This document shows positions 34,404-43,443 of a DNA stretch of 64,000 bases, in pieces. Made by a program: the position numbers and the translations under genes. The notes under the pieces were generated by a model, which saw nothing but the letters and a program-made list of their open reading frames with translations, did not search any database and was not told the origin of the DNA. The first letter of the stretch is position 1. Each line of letters begins with the position of its first letter. The stretch covers positions 106,558-170,557 of the forward strand of contig NZ_JAGMUJ010000134.1 in assembly GCF_019049255.1 (NCBI RefSeq). The letters run 5' to 3'. Origin of the DNA: Streptomyces sp. AC558_RSS880. GTDB taxonomy: Bacteria; Actinomycetota; Actinomycetes; Streptomycetales; Streptomycetaceae.

Positions 34404-35756
34404 TCAGTGCGAGGTCGGGGCCGGGTCCTGGGTGCTGAGCCGCAGTTCGGGTGTGGGACGGCGGAAGCCCTTGGTGATGACGGCGAGGTAGATGACGCCG
34501 ATGGCGAGCCAGACGAGTCCCAGTTTGGTCGCGGTGGAGCCGAGCTGGGTGATCAGGTAGACGTCGACGGCCGCGCCGGCCAGGGGGAGGATCAGGAAAC
34601 CGAGCAGTGCGGGGCGGCTTCCGGACCGCCACTGCCGTACGGCGTGGGCGATGACGCAGATGTTGACCAGGGTGAAGCCGAGGAACGCGCCGAAGTTGAT
34701 GAACGAGGTGGCGTCGGCCAGGGACAGGCTCATCGCCGGCAGCGCGACCGCGGCCACGATCAGGATGTTCGGCACCGGGGTGAGCAGCTTGGCGTGGAGG
34801 CGTCCGAAGACGGGGCGGGGAAGGACGTTGTCACGGCCCATGACGAACATCAGGCGGCTGGTGCTGGCCTGGATGGCCACGCAGGAGGCGAAGCCGCCGA
34901 GCATGGTGATGGTGTTCGCCACGTCGGCGAAGCCCTGGCCGCCGACGAGGGTGGAGACGGCGTACCCGGCCGAGGACTCGTCGGCGAAGGTGCCCCCGGG
35001 ATGGGCCCACTGCATCACGAACGAGAGCACCACGAAGATCACGCCTCCTGCCAGCACGGTGAGGACGATGCCGCGCGGGATGGTCCGCCGGGGATCCCGT
35101 GCCTCCTCGCTGAGGGTGCTGACGGCGTCGAAGCCGAGGAAGGCGTAGGCGGCGACGGCCGCGGCCGCGGTGATCGCCGAGATGCTGGTGGCGTCGTTCC
35201 AGAGCGCGTGTCCGGCCGCCGCGGTTCCACCATGGCCGAAGCCGTGGCGGACGCAGAGCACGGCCAGGACCAGCAGGCAGCCGGTGACGGCGATCAGCAG
35301 CGTCCTGTTGACCTTGTCGGCGACCTTGAGGCCGATGATGTTGACGACGGTGGCCGCCACGATGTTGATCACCAGCCAGAGCCACTGCGGTACCGACGGG
35401 TACTGCGCGTGCAGGTAGATCGACTGCACCAGGAAGGCCACCATGGGCAGGAACAGGTAGTCCAGGAGCATGGCCCAGCCGGCCAGGAAGCCGAACCGCG
35501 AGTCGAGCATGCGCCGCGCGTAGGTGTAGACGGACCCCGAGGACGGGACGATCCGGGCCATCTTGGCGTAGCTGAGGCCGGTCAGCAGCATCGCGCCGGT
35601 CGCGACGAGGTACGCGGTGGGGGCGGCGCCGTCGCTGGTCGCGGCGATGACGCCGAAGGTGGAGGTGACGACGGCCGGGGCCATGTAGGCGAGGCCGAAC
35701 AGGACGATGGACAGGAGACCGAGGTTGCCTCTCATCCGGGTGGGCTGACCGGTCAT
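34404..35756 (-). CDS. APC-family amino acid or amine permease
   Basis: The 450-aa protein has twelve membrane segments and APC signatures: GLAYMAPAVV in helix 1, and SEEARDPRRTIPRGI after helix 6. Its ATG overlaps the stop of the upstream amidohydrolase by four bases, so both are made together. Import of an amino acid, amide or polyamine that the hydrolase then cleaves is a reasonable inference. Confidence 0.9.
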   Translation of the reverse strand: MTGQPTRMRGNLGLLSIVLFGLAYMAPAVVTSTFGVIAATSDGAAPTAYLVATGAMLLTGLSYAKMARIVPSSGSVYTYARRMLDSRFGFLAGWAMLLDYLFLPMVAFLVQSIYLHAQYPSVPQWLWLVINIVAATVVNIIGLKVADKVNRTLLIAVTGCLLVLAVLCVRHGFGHGGTAAAGHALWNDATSISAITAAAAVAAYAFLGFDAVSTLSEEARDPRRTIPRGIVLTVLAGGVIFVVLSFVMQWAHPGGTFADESSAGYAVSTLVGGQGFADVANTITMLGGFASCVAIQASTSRLMFVMGRDNVLPRPVFGRLHAKLLTPVPNILIVAAVALPAMSLSLADATSFINFGAFLGFTLVNICVIAHAVRQWRSGSRPALLGFLILPLAGAAVDVYLITQLGSTATKLGLVWLAIGVIYLAVITKGFRRPTPELRLSTQDPAPTSH

Positions 35757-36664
35757 GGTGTGCTCTCTGCGGGGACGGGGGCGGAGCCGGGGCGGGCGGT
35801 ACGGCCGCTCCAGGTGGCGGGGTCGATGCGGCCCTGGTAGAGGGGCAGGGCGAGCGGGCTGTCGTCGGGCCGGAACTGCTGCCAGGGGCGGTTCAGGGCG
35901 GCGGTGCCGAACTGCCGGATGTTACTCACCTCGTCGAGGTCGATGACATCGGTGAGGGACGTGTCACCGTCGCCCGGAGCCTGCGAGCGGACCGTGCCGG
36001 AGGGGTCGACCAGCAGGCTGCGCCCGGTGCCCACGGGGGCGGCGCAGTTCACGCTGGCGGTGAAGACCTGGTTGACGATGGAGTTGGCCCGGGCGAGGAC
36101 GATCTCCTGGGCCCGGTCGCTGGTTCCGGTCTCGACGAAGTTGAGCACCAGCTCCGCCCCCATCCACGCGAGGTGGCGGGTCGTCTCGGGGAACCACGCG
36201 TCGTAGCAGATCGACAGGCCGACACGGCCGACGCCGGGCATGTCGAAGACGGTGAACTCGGCGCCGGGGACCGTGGTCTCGTAGGGCCGCCAGGGGAAGA
36301 TCTTGCGGTAGGTGGCGACGCGCTCGCCGCGCGGGGAGTACACCGCGGCGGTGTTGTGGACGCGGCCGTCGTCACCACGTTCGTAGACGCTGCCCGGGGC
36401 CAGCCACACCCCGAGGTCGGCGGCGATCCGCGCGAGCGCGGTGTCACGGGGGCCGTCCAGCGGTTCGGCGGTGGCCTCCGGCAGGTCCGCGGGGTTCAGC
36501 GGGGAGCCGCCCGGCGCGCCGCACAGGTGCAGCTCGGGGTAGACGACCAGCGGCTGCGCGGGCAGGCCCCGCGTGCGCCGGGCGACATCGGCGGCGAAGC
36601 CGTCCAGGTCGTCGGCGGGACGCCGGGCGGCCTGGGCCATCACAAGGGGAAGGGGACGCGACAT
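35753..36664 (-). CDS. Carbon-nitrogen hydrolase (nitrilase superfamily amidase)
   Basis: The 303-aa protein has the complete catalytic triad of the superfamily: Glu44 (VYPELHLCG), Lys121 (YRKIFPW) and Cys153 (SICYDAWFPE). Such enzymes hydrolyse amides or carbamoyl groups in the cytosol, releasing ammonia. It is first in a two-gene operon with an APC permease (4-bp overlap) and divergent from a tetR gene, so the operon is probably induced by its amide or amine substrate. The substrate cannot be told from sequence. Confidence 0.9.
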   Translation of the reverse strand: MSRPLPLVMAQAARRPADDLDGFAADVARRTRGLPAQPLVVYPELHLCGAPGGSPLNPADLPEATAEPLDGPRDTALARIAADLGVWLAPGSVYERGDDGRVHNTAAVYSPRGERVATYRKIFPWRPYETTVPGAEFTVFDMPGVGRVGLSICYDAWFPETTRHLAWMGAELVLNFVETGTSDRAQEIVLARANSIVNQVFTASVNCAAPVGTGRSLLVDPSGTVRSQAPGDGDTSLTDVIDLDEVSNIRQFGTAALNRPWQQFRPDDSPLALPLYQGRIDPATWSGRTARPGSAPVPAESTP

Positions 36665-36684
36665 GGAGCACCAGGTGTGTGAGT

Positions 36685-36717
36685 GGATTAATTAAACGAA
36701 ATTTAGTTAATGAATCC
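36685..36717. promoter_or_regulatory. AT-rich imperfect palindrome, probable TetR operator
   Basis: Between the divergent amidase and tetR genes, GGATTAATTAAAC and GTTAATGAATCC form imperfect inverted arms around a central AAATTT. The 33-bp block is far more AT-rich than its surroundings and begins 20 bp before the amidase start, where a repressor would block transcription. Confidence 0.5.
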
Positions 36718-36754
36718 GCCGGGGGTCAATGGGTGTGCGCCGGGAGAAGGCACC

Positions 36755-37378
36755 GTGTGTGCGAGCATGTGGACCATGCCCCGACCGAGGAACCAGGTGG
36801 AACGGCGTGCCCAGCTGATCGACGCGGCCTCGCGGGCAGTCATCAGCACGGGGGCGACCGCCCTCAAGCTGCGGGACGTGGCCGCGGAAGCGCAAGTCAC
36901 TCCGGCCTCCGTGCTCTATTACTACTCCGACCTGCAGGAACTCTTCTCAGCGGTCTTCGAGCACGCTGCCGCGACCTACTTCGGCACCCGCAAGGAGGCG
37001 ATCGCGGCGGCCGAGGGGCCGGTGGAACAGCTGCGGGCGTGCATCCGCAGCGGGGTGCCGTGGCCGGGAGCGGGCGAGCGGAGCACCCGGCTGCTGTTCG
37101 AACTCTTCCCCGTCGCCCTGCGCAACGAGGCGGTCGGCCGGGCGCACCGGGTCTTCGTCGACCAGCAGACCGACCTGTACCGCCAGGTCCTCGCACACGG
37201 TGAGGACGACGGACACTTCACGCTCACCGCAGCCCCCCGCGCACTGGGCCGGTCCTTCGTCGCCCTGGAGGACGGCTATGCCATGGACCTGCTGATCGGC
37301 ACCGCGACAGCGTCCGAGATCGAAACACGGCTCCTGGCCCACGCCCGCACGGTCACCGGCAACCCCGCCTTCACCTGA
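36755..37378 (+). CDS. TetR-family regulator
   Basis: The 207-aa protein has a TetR helix-turn-helix (LKLRDVAAEAQVTPASVLYYY) and a helical ligand domain. GTG 36755 has the best ribosome-binding site (GGAG, 8 nt); ATG 36776 is an alternative. It probably controls the divergent amidase-permease operon, with a substrate-derived amine or amide as ligand. Confidence 0.88.
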   Translation: MCASMWTMPRPRNQVERRAQLIDAASRAVISTGATALKLRDVAAEAQVTPASVLYYYSDLQELFSAVFEHAAATYFGTRKEAIAAAEGPVEQLRACIRSGVPWPGAGERSTRLLFELFPVALRNEAVGRAHRVFVDQQTDLYRQVLAHGEDDGHFTLTAAPRALGRSFVALEDGYAMDLLIGTATASEIETRLLAHARTVTGNPAFT

Positions 37379-37458
37379 CCCGCAGCCGCTCGCCCCCACG
37401 ACTGAGGGGTCACGTGTTTCCGGGGAACTCGGCCGTCAGAGCCGCATGAGGAGACACC

Positions 37459-37563
37459 ATGAGCAGCCCTCACGACAACGATGTGCTCAGCAATGCCGGT
37501 GTGCGGGGCGACGACGCGGTCCCCGGCGCCAAGGACCGGTCCGCAGGGCGTGAGCAACCATGA
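37459..37563 (+). CDS. 34-aa ORF coupled to a hemerythrin gene
   Basis: ATG 37459 follows AGGAG by 5 nt. The product (MSSPHDNDVLSNAGVRGDDA and 14 more residues) is hydrophilic. Its TGA overlaps the hemerythrin ATG (ATGA). The strong ribosome-binding site and coupling argue for real translation. No family is recognised. Confidence 0.5.
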   Translation: MSSPHDNDVLSNAGVRGDDAVPGAKDRSAGREQP

Positions 37564-38246
37564 CCGTCTCGATCACTCAGCGGGACGCTGACGCGCTCGG
37601 GGGAAGTGACAGCATCCTGATGCGCCAGCGCCGGGATCACGCTCGGCTCGACACGATGATCAGCCGCTGCCGGGCCGAAGACGTCGGGGACGACGAGCTG
37701 GACGACCTCTGGCAGGACATCGTCCAGTTGGTGTTCAGTCACGCCTTCGCCGAGGAGACCGTTCTGTGGCCGATCCTTCGACGTGTGGCCCCGGGCGGCG
37801 AAGATCTCACCCGCCGGGTCGAGGAAGAGCACCAGGCGATCAACGAGCTGATCGCACGGGTCGAGCGATCCCCGGGCGATCCCCGGCGCGCCACATGGAT
37901 CCAGCAGGCGTTCGCCCTCATCCGCCAGGACATCCGCGACGAGGAGGACGAACTGCTGCCCCACCTGCGGGACGCCCTCGACGACCGTACGCTGCGGCGC
38001 ATCGGCGCCGCGTGGGAAGCCGTACGGGCGACCGCTCCGACCCGCCCTCATCCCGGCGTTCCCCGGCGCCCGCCGGGCAACGCCCTGCGAGGAGTCCCCC
38101 TCGGCGTCTTCGACCGCCTGCGCGACCTCGCGCCGGGCACCGGCCCCCTCGCGCGCCGCGTTTCCCTGACGATCACCGGCGCGGTTGTCGCCGTGGGTGC
38201 CGTCGTTCTGCTGGTCCGCTCCGCACGTCGTCGGACACGCGCTTGA
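37560..38246 (+). CDS. Hemerythrin-domain protein with C-terminal membrane anchor
   Basis: The 228-aa protein has a hemerythrin HHE four-helix domain (residues 20-145) with the iron-ligand pattern H27 (RDHARLD), HAFAEETVLWP, EEEHQAINEL and EEDELLPHL. It ends in one transmembrane helix (about 203-222) and a basic tail, so the domain faces the cytosol from the membrane. Such domains bind oxygen, NO or peroxide at a di-iron site. It is preceded by a coupled 34-aa ORF and begins the redox cluster. Confidence 0.87.
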   Translation: MTVSITQRDADALGGSDSILMRQRRDHARLDTMISRCRAEDVGDDELDDLWQDIVQLVFSHAFAEETVLWPILRRVAPGGEDLTRRVEEEHQAINELIARVERSPGDPRRATWIQQAFALIRQDIRDEEDELLPHLRDALDDRTLRRIGAAWEAVRATAPTRPHPGVPRRPPGNALRGVPLGVFDRLRDLAPGTGPLARRVSLTITGAVVAVGAVVLLVRSARRRTRA

Positions 38247-38339
38247 GGGTGAAGCAGGCGTCCGCGGGCCCTGGAGAACCCGAAGGGACTCCGGGCGCAC
38301 GTTCCGCAGGGCTGCCGAAATGCCGGTCGTCGTCCCTGC

Positions 38340-39095
38340 TCACACCCGGAGCGACGGCCCCGGCTCACCCGTCCGGGGCGGCACCGACCGCCCGTCGCGC
38401 TCGCCCGCGCCGCGTCCGTGGCGGGAGCCGGCGTACGCGGCCTCGCGCAGACGGCTCAGGCGTCGGGTGGGGCGCAGGCCGGGCAGGCTGTGGGCGTAGG
38501 GGTCGTAGGAGATCGTGGTGGTGGCGGAGGCGGCGTGCACCTCTTCGAGGGACAGCGCGGCGAAGGTACGCCAGGGTTCGTCGGACGCTGCCGCGCGCAG
38601 GTCGAAGCGGACGGGCCGGCGAGCCAGCTCCTGCCACAGTGTCGGCAGGGTGGCTTCCGGCGGGCCGCTCGGGTCCGGGACGGGAAAGGCCGCCAGTACG
38701 CGCTCGCGATCACCCACCCGGTAGGAGAGCAGGGTGGAGTACGGTCCGCTCAGGGCGTCGGGCCGCGGGAGGGGCAGATGGCGGCCGAACCGGCCGACGC
38801 CGCTCGACGTGAACAGCAGGTCGAGCTCGTCGCCCGGGTCATCGGCGTCCTCGACCCGGAGGGCCAGTCCCAGGGCGTCCGGCAGGCGTCGGGGCAGGCC
38901 GAGCGCGCGGGACCAGCGCACGGTCGCCGCATAGGAGCGTGGCCGGTCCAGCCACGGCACGCCCCACTCCGCGCCGGTGCGGCCGCTTACGTCCAGGGTG
39001 CCCGAGCACAGCACTCCGTGGGGATGCAGGGCCGGTGCCGCACGCAACCGGGCCAGCCGGTCGGCGGCGCGATGGGTGGCCGCGTCGAGCATCAC
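38340..39095 (-). CDS. Conserved protein of unknown function, possibly catalase-like
   Basis: The 251-aa protein has HPHGVLCSGTLD near the N-terminus and a GLALRV strand later. These loosely resemble the distal His region of the catalase fold seen in small heme proteins, but no proximal Tyr motif was confirmed. It begins 9 bp after the alcohol dehydrogenase stop and is the last gene of a three-gene operon. GTG 39095 or ATG 39092 are the possible starts. Confidence 0.6.
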   Translation of the reverse strand: MMLDAATHRAADRLARLRAAPALHPHGVLCSGTLDVSGRTGAEWGVPWLDRPRSYAATVRWSRALGLPRRLPDALGLALRVEDADDPGDELDLLFTSSGVGRFGRHLPLPRPDALSGPYSTLLSYRVGDRERVLAAFPVPDPSGPPEATLPTLWQELARRPVRFDLRAAASDEPWRTFAALSLEEVHAASATTTISYDPYAHSLPGLRPTRRLSRLREAAYAGSRHGRGAGERDGRSVPPRTGEPGPSLRV

Positions 39096-39104
39096 GGGGG
39101 CGTC

Positions 39105-40280
39105 TCAGTACTCGGGGCGGATGACCGCGCGCACGCAGCCGTCGGTCTTGTGCTTGAACATGTCGTACGCCGTGGGGGCCTGGTCGAGTGAGAGGGTGTG
39201 GGTCGCCAGGTGGGCCGTCTCGATCTCGCCGGCGGCGAGCCGCTCCAGGAGCATGGGGATGTAGCGCTGCCCGTGCATCTGGGCGCCGCGTACGGTGAGC
39301 CCCTTGTTGATGACGGCGCCGAGCGGAAACTTGTCGACGGCGCCCGCGAACACTCCCAGGATGAACACCGTGCCGGCTTTGCGGCATGCGTGGATGGCCT
39401 GGCGTACGGCGGTCGGCCGGTCGGTCTGCAGCCGGAGCTGCTGCTTGGCCTGGTCGTAGAGGTGCATCGGGCCGTCGCTGTGTGCTTCCATGCCGACGGC
39501 TTCGATGCATACGTCGGGGCCCCGCCCACCGGTGCGTTCGCGCAGTTCGGCGGCGACGTCCGTGGTGGTGTAGTCGAGGGTCTCCGAGCCGACGTACCGC
39601 TCGGTCATCGCCAGCCGCTCGGGGATGCGGTCGATGGAGACGACCCGCTCCGCGCCGAGCAGGATCGCCGCCCTCGCGGCCATCTGCCCGACGGCCCCGC
39701 AACCCCAGACCGCCACCACGTCACCGGGTTTGACACCGGCGAGGTCGGCGCCCATCCATCCGGTGGGCACGGAGTCCGAGACGAACAGGGCGCTGGTGTC
39801 GTCGATGCCTTCGGGGACGGGGAAGGCGCCGTAGTCGGCGAAGGGGACACGCACGTATTCGGCGTGGCTGCCGCGCAGGCCGCCCATGGCGTGCGAGTAG
39901 CCGAAGATGCCGGCGCTCTCGTAGCCGAACAGCGCCTGGCCGATGCCGGGGTTGGTGTTGGTGTTGTCGCACAGGGACCACAGGTCGTTCGCGCAGTACC
40001 AGCACCGCCCGCAGCCGACGAACGAGCAGACGACGACCCGGTCGCCCACCTTGTGCCGGCGCACACCGGAGCCGGTCTCCACGACCTCCCCGACGAACTC
40101 GTGGCCGATCACGTCCCCGGCGCGCATCGCCGGGATGTAGCCGCCGATGAGATGCAGGTCGGAACCGCAGGTCGTGCCCGCGATCAGCCGCACGATGACG
40201 TCCTGGTCGTTGCGCAGTTCCGGGTCCGGGACCTGCTCGACGGACAGTTTGTTCACGCCTTCCCAGCACAGGGCCTTCAC
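39105..40280 (-). CDS. Zinc-dependent alcohol/formaldehyde dehydrogenase family
   Basis: The 391-aa protein has the catalytic-zinc ligands (TTCGSD, GHEFVGEV), the structural-zinc cluster CGRCWYC...C, and the NAD-binding VAVWGCGAVGQMAAR. The insert around NTNPGIGQALFGY is typical of the glutathione-independent formaldehyde dehydrogenase-like branch. GTG 40280 follows GGGAGG and overlaps the upstream stop (GTGA). It probably oxidises an alcohol or aldehyde under stress. Confidence 0.9.
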   Translation of the reverse strand: MKALCWEGVNKLSVEQVPDPELRNDQDVIVRLIAGTTCGSDLHLIGGYIPAMRAGDVIGHEFVGEVVETGSGVRRHKVGDRVVVCSFVGCGRCWYCANDLWSLCDNTNTNPGIGQALFGYESAGIFGYSHAMGGLRGSHAEYVRVPFADYGAFPVPEGIDDTSALFVSDSVPTGWMGADLAGVKPGDVVAVWGCGAVGQMAARAAILLGAERVVSIDRIPERLAMTERYVGSETLDYTTTDVAAELRERTGGRGPDVCIEAVGMEAHSDGPMHLYDQAKQQLRLQTDRPTAVRQAIHACRKAGTVFILGVFAGAVDKFPLGAVINKGLTVRGAQMHGQRYIPMLLERLAAGEIETAHLATHTLSLDQAPTAYDMFKHKTDGCVRAVIRPEY

Positions 40281-40741
40281 AGCACTCCCTCCCCGCCGGA
40301 CCGGCGGCCGAGCAGTCCCACCAGCCTGCCGCCCGGTGTGTCCCGGGTCGTCGGTGGTGCGTCCGGGCGCAGTACCTCCCCGGCTTCCAGAACGGCCTTG
40401 GCCTCGCGCAGGGCGAGCCGGATCTCCTGCCGTGGATCCTGCCCGGCCAGACGCGCGGGTGCGGAGGTCGACCAGGCGGGCGTCGGCTCCTTGGGCCGGA
40501 CGGCCAGCTCCGTGCCGCGGTCGCCCGGTGCCGGACGTATCCGTACGTCGATCCCGTCCGCGAGGCGCTGCAGGGCATCGGGCAGCTTCCCGTCCTGCCG
40601 CACATCCTCCGTCGGGCGGTTGACCGTCACCGTGAGCCATCGGTCGCCCGCCCCGTCGTCGCCGTGCCGCGCCGCCCCGGCCTTCCGCGCCGCCGCGACG
40701 CCGGCAGCGACGACCGGAACCATCCACAACGCCTTCTTCAT
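40277..40741 (-). CDS. Conserved hypothetical protein coupled to the alcohol dehydrogenase
   Basis: The 154-aa protein starts with a short hydrophobic segment (ALWMVPVVAAGVAAA) that may be a membrane anchor. A region (WLTVTVNRPTEDVRQDGKLP, then VRIRPAPGDRGTELAVR) recurs in Streptomyces proteins related to SRPBCC/polyketide-cyclase folds. Its stop overlaps the dehydrogenase start by four bases. Function is unknown; it may be an anchor or chaperone for the enzyme. Confidence 0.72.
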   Translation of the reverse strand: MKKALWMVPVVAAGVAAARKAGAARHGDDGAGDRWLTVTVNRPTEDVRQDGKLPDALQRLADGIDVRIRPAPGDRGTELAVRPKEPTPAWSTSAPARLAGQDPRQEIRLALREAKAVLEAGEVLRPDAPPTTRDTPGGRLVGLLGRRSGGEGVL

Positions 40742-40878
40742 GGGCTGCCTCCCGATCGAACCGGCCGTGACAGTCGTGCGTCGGGTTTCCGCGGCCGTCG
40801 AAGCGAAACGGCGACACTCCAGGGCACCGGAATTCACCTGCCGAAGTGAGGGCGGAAGGGGAGGGTACCCGGGGCCGC

Positions 40879-41412
40879 ATGGTGAAGAGCGCACTGTGGC
40901 AGGGGTTGGTCGCCGGTACGGCCGGGGTCCTGGTGATGACTCTGGGAGAGAAGGCGGAGCAACGGCTCACCGGTCGTCCCGACTCCCATGTGCCCGCACG
41001 TACCCTGGAACGTCTGAGCGGCCTGCCAAAGCGCCCGGGCCGTCAGTCCCTGTCGGCCAACCTGGCCATGCACGTGGGGCAGGGCGCCCTCCTCGGCGTC
41101 CTGAGGTCGGTGATGTCGCACGCCGGGCTGCGCGGAGGGTGGCCGTCGGCGCAGTTCGCCGTCGTACGCCTCACCAGCGACCAGATCCTGGAGAACGCCA
41201 CCGGCGTCGGCGCCCCGCCATCCACCTGGCCCCGCGGCGAACTCGTGATCGACCTGGTGCACAAGACGGTGTACGCCTTCGCCACGGGAGCCGTCGCCGA
41301 CGCCCTGGCCGCCCGTACGGGCCCCGGCCCGGGGCAGCGCCACGCCGCGGTGCGTCCCGGCCGCCACGCGGACGTGGGACCCTTGCCCCGTGGTCGGGCC
41401 CTGGGACGGTGA
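40879..41412 (+). CDS. Membrane-associated hypothetical protein
   Basis: The 177-aa protein has two or three weak hydrophobic segments (GLVAGTAGVLVMTLGE, AMHVGQGALLGVLRSVM, HKTVYAFATGAVADAL) and otherwise polar sequence. ATG 40879 is the likely start. It is divergent from the dehydrogenase operon. No characterised family is recognised. Confidence 0.68.
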   Translation: MVKSALWQGLVAGTAGVLVMTLGEKAEQRLTGRPDSHVPARTLERLSGLPKRPGRQSLSANLAMHVGQGALLGVLRSVMSHAGLRGGWPSAQFAVVRLTSDQILENATGVGAPPSTWPRGELVIDLVHKTVYAFATGAVADALAARTGPGPGQRHAAVRPGRHADVGPLPRGRALGR

Positions 41413-41428
41413 ACGCCGCACGAGGACA

Positions 41429-42238
41429 TCAGCGGGTCACGAGGTGAGGCCCGTCTGCCCGGCGCTTCCGGTCGGCGTTCCTCGCCCGGCGCCGGCCGGT
41501 GGCCGTGTACCACTGGACGGCGAGAACCAGCGCCAGCACGACTTCGACCGCGTCACCGCCGTAGTACATGACCTGTGCCCCGAGTCGCAGGTCGTGTGTC
41601 GCGAAGGAGGTGCCCGGCGGACCGGTGGCATGGACGCTCTTGGCAAGGACGGCGTGGGCCGTCCCCGCCACAAGCAGCGTCGCCGCCCGCAGCGGCAGGC
41701 TCCACCGCCGGCGTACGGGATCGAGCTGGCAGACGGCCGCGGAGAAGAACAGGCCCGCGAGCAGCATGTGCAGTTCGAGGGCCGCGCTCAGGGCGGGGCG
41801 GTGATGCGCCGCGGACAGCAGCTCGGTGCGGTACAGCACCCACAGCCCGCCCATGTCGACGGCCGCGGCCATCGGAGGACACAGCAACCACGCGGCGAAG
41901 GGAGAGTGCGCCACGCGCAACAGCCCTCGGCGGAGCGGGCCCGGCGGCAGCACGCGCAGGGCGAGGGTGAGCGGGCGCGCGACGACGAGCAGGACAGGGC
42001 CGGCCATGGCCACGAGCAGGTGCCGCGCCGAGTGGGCGGTGAGCGGCCCGCCCGGCAGCCGCCCGCACAGTCCCCAGATCAGAGCCGCGCCCCCGGCGAC
42101 GAAGGCGCAGTCCCGTCGCCACGGCCAGGCGTCGCCGCGGCGCCTGAGCCCGGCGGCGGACGTGGCATACGCGACACAGGCCAGGACGCACGCGAGGACG
42201 GCCAGGGGAACGACGGCCGGAAGCGGACGGTCCGTCAC
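41429..42238 (-). CDS. CtaG-like (caa3-type) cytochrome c oxidase assembly protein
   Basis: The 269-aa protein has seven hydrophobic segments with the family's HSARHLLVAMAGPVLLV motif in helix 3 and conserved His in ELHMLLAGLFFSAAV. Family members help insert copper into terminal oxidase. The GTG start overlaps the DUF2243 stop (GTGA), so the two membrane proteins are coupled. No oxidase genes are nearby, so the copper or oxidase role is inferred from the family only. Confidence 0.82.
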   Translation of the reverse strand: MTDRPLPAVVPLAVLACVLACVAYATSAAGLRRRGDAWPWRRDCAFVAGGAALIWGLCGRLPGGPLTAHSARHLLVAMAGPVLLVVARPLTLALRVLPPGPLRRGLLRVAHSPFAAWLLCPPMAAAVDMGGLWVLYRTELLSAAHHRPALSAALELHMLLAGLFFSAAVCQLDPVRRRWSLPLRAATLLVAGTAHAVLAKSVHATGPPGTSFATHDLRLGAQVMYYGGDAVEVVLALVLAVQWYTATGRRRARNADRKRRADGPHLVTR

Positions 42239-42723
42239 GGTGACCGTCGCTCTTGTCGCACGGCTCGGGCGACGACCCCCAGACCGACCAGGAGCAGGGC
42301 GAGGCCCGTCAGGTTCCACGCCCAGTCGTACGGGGTGACGTCCACGCCGTAACGGATCTGGTGCAGGCGCAGCAGTTTGTGGTCGACGACGCCGTCGAAG
42401 ACCTGAAAGGCGCCGAGGCCGAGGAAGATCCCGCCCCAGGCGTGTGCGGGGGACAGTGCGTGACGGCGCCGCAGGTCCGCGAAGAGGAAGAAACCGGCAA
42501 CCAGCGCCAGCAGCTCCGCGGTGTGCAGCAGACCGTCGGACACCAGACCCGCACCGGAGGTGGAACGGTCGTAGAAGTGATGCCAGTGCAGGATCTGGTG
42601 GAAGACGATCTCGTCCACGGCCGCCATCACAGCCGCACCGATCACCGCGCACACCAGCAGCGACCGCCGGGGCCCGGGCCGTCCCGTGTCGCCTCTGTCC
42701 GCCCGGTGGTCACGGGTCCTCAC
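42235..42723 (-). CDS. DUF2243 membrane protein
   Basis: The 162-aa protein has four membrane segments and a His-rich first loop (FHQILHWHHFYDRST) that may bind metal. This matches DUF2243, often found next to CtaG-like proteins. GTG 42723 is the likely start. It is coupled to the downstream CtaG-like gene. Confidence 0.82.
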   Translation of the reverse strand: MRTRDHRADRGDTGRPGPRRSLLVCAVIGAAVMAAVDEIVFHQILHWHHFYDRSTSGAGLVSDGLLHTAELLALVAGFFLFADLRRRHALSPAHAWGGIFLGLGAFQVFDGVVDHKLLRLHQIRYGVDVTPYDWAWNLTGLALLLVGLGVVARAVRQERRSP

Positions 42724-42841
42724 GGTGTGCGTCCGCCTTTCCGAAGGAGATCGTCTGCCGCTCTCCGTCTGCCCGCGGAGCGTGAGCCCGGGTCGGCCGG
42801 TGTCGTGGACGACGTCCGGCCGACCCGGGCTCATCGGGACA

Positions 42842-43432
42842 TCAGTCTTTCCCCATGGCTTTGCGGACGGTGTCCTTCGTGCGGTCCATCAGGGCGGCGA
42901 CCGGTCCGAGGGCCACGTTGGCCGCACCGGATTCGACTCCTGGGTGGGGACGGGTGGGCGCCATGGCCTCCGCGGCCTTGATGGCCTTGGCCATGGCGGC
43001 CAGGTTGGTCGCACCGGCATTGCGGCGGATGTGGGTGAACTCGTAGCGCTCCTCCGCCCGGGCGTGCATCTGCACGTCTGTGCGCAGCCGCATCAGCTGC
43101 GGGAGGAACTCCGGGTCGTCGGTGTCCATCTCGTCGAGGGCGGCGAGGGTTTCCTTGGCCTCGCGTTCCTCGGTGAGCCGGTCCTCGACGACCTGCTCGC
43201 CGCCTGGCACCGCCCGCCGTACGAAGGGGTGGACGACCTCCTCCTCGGCGGTCTCGTGGACGGCGAGCAGGCGTACCAGGCGCCGGAAGGCGTCGCGCCG
43301 CTCATCGCCGGTGGTGGCCTCGACCTCGTCGAAGAGATTGCGGATGTCGCCGTGCTGACGCATCAGCAGGGCGACCACGTCATCGTCCCGGGCACGATCG
43401 TCGCCGGCGTGCGGGGTGTGCAGGTCGGACAT
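42842..43432 (-). CDS. Soluble hemerythrin-domain protein
   Basis: The 196-aa protein has an HHE domain in residues 20-140 (RQHGDIRNLFDEV, HETAEEEVVHPF, EEREAKETLAALDEMD, HARAEERYEFTHI) and, unlike the hemerythrin at 37560, no membrane anchor. It starts 11 bp after the ferritin-like gene. A di-iron centre sensing or scavenging oxygen, NO or peroxide is the family role. Confidence 0.87.
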   Translation of the reverse strand: MSDLHTPHAGDDRARDDDVVALLMRQHGDIRNLFDEVEATTGDERRDAFRRLVRLLAVHETAEEEVVHPFVRRAVPGGEQVVEDRLTEEREAKETLAALDEMDTDDPEFLPQLMRLRTDVQMHARAEERYEFTHIRRNAGATNLAAMAKAIKAAEAMAPTRPHPGVESGAANVALGPVAALMDRTKDTVRKAMGKD

Positions 43433-43443
43433 TCAGGTCTCCC

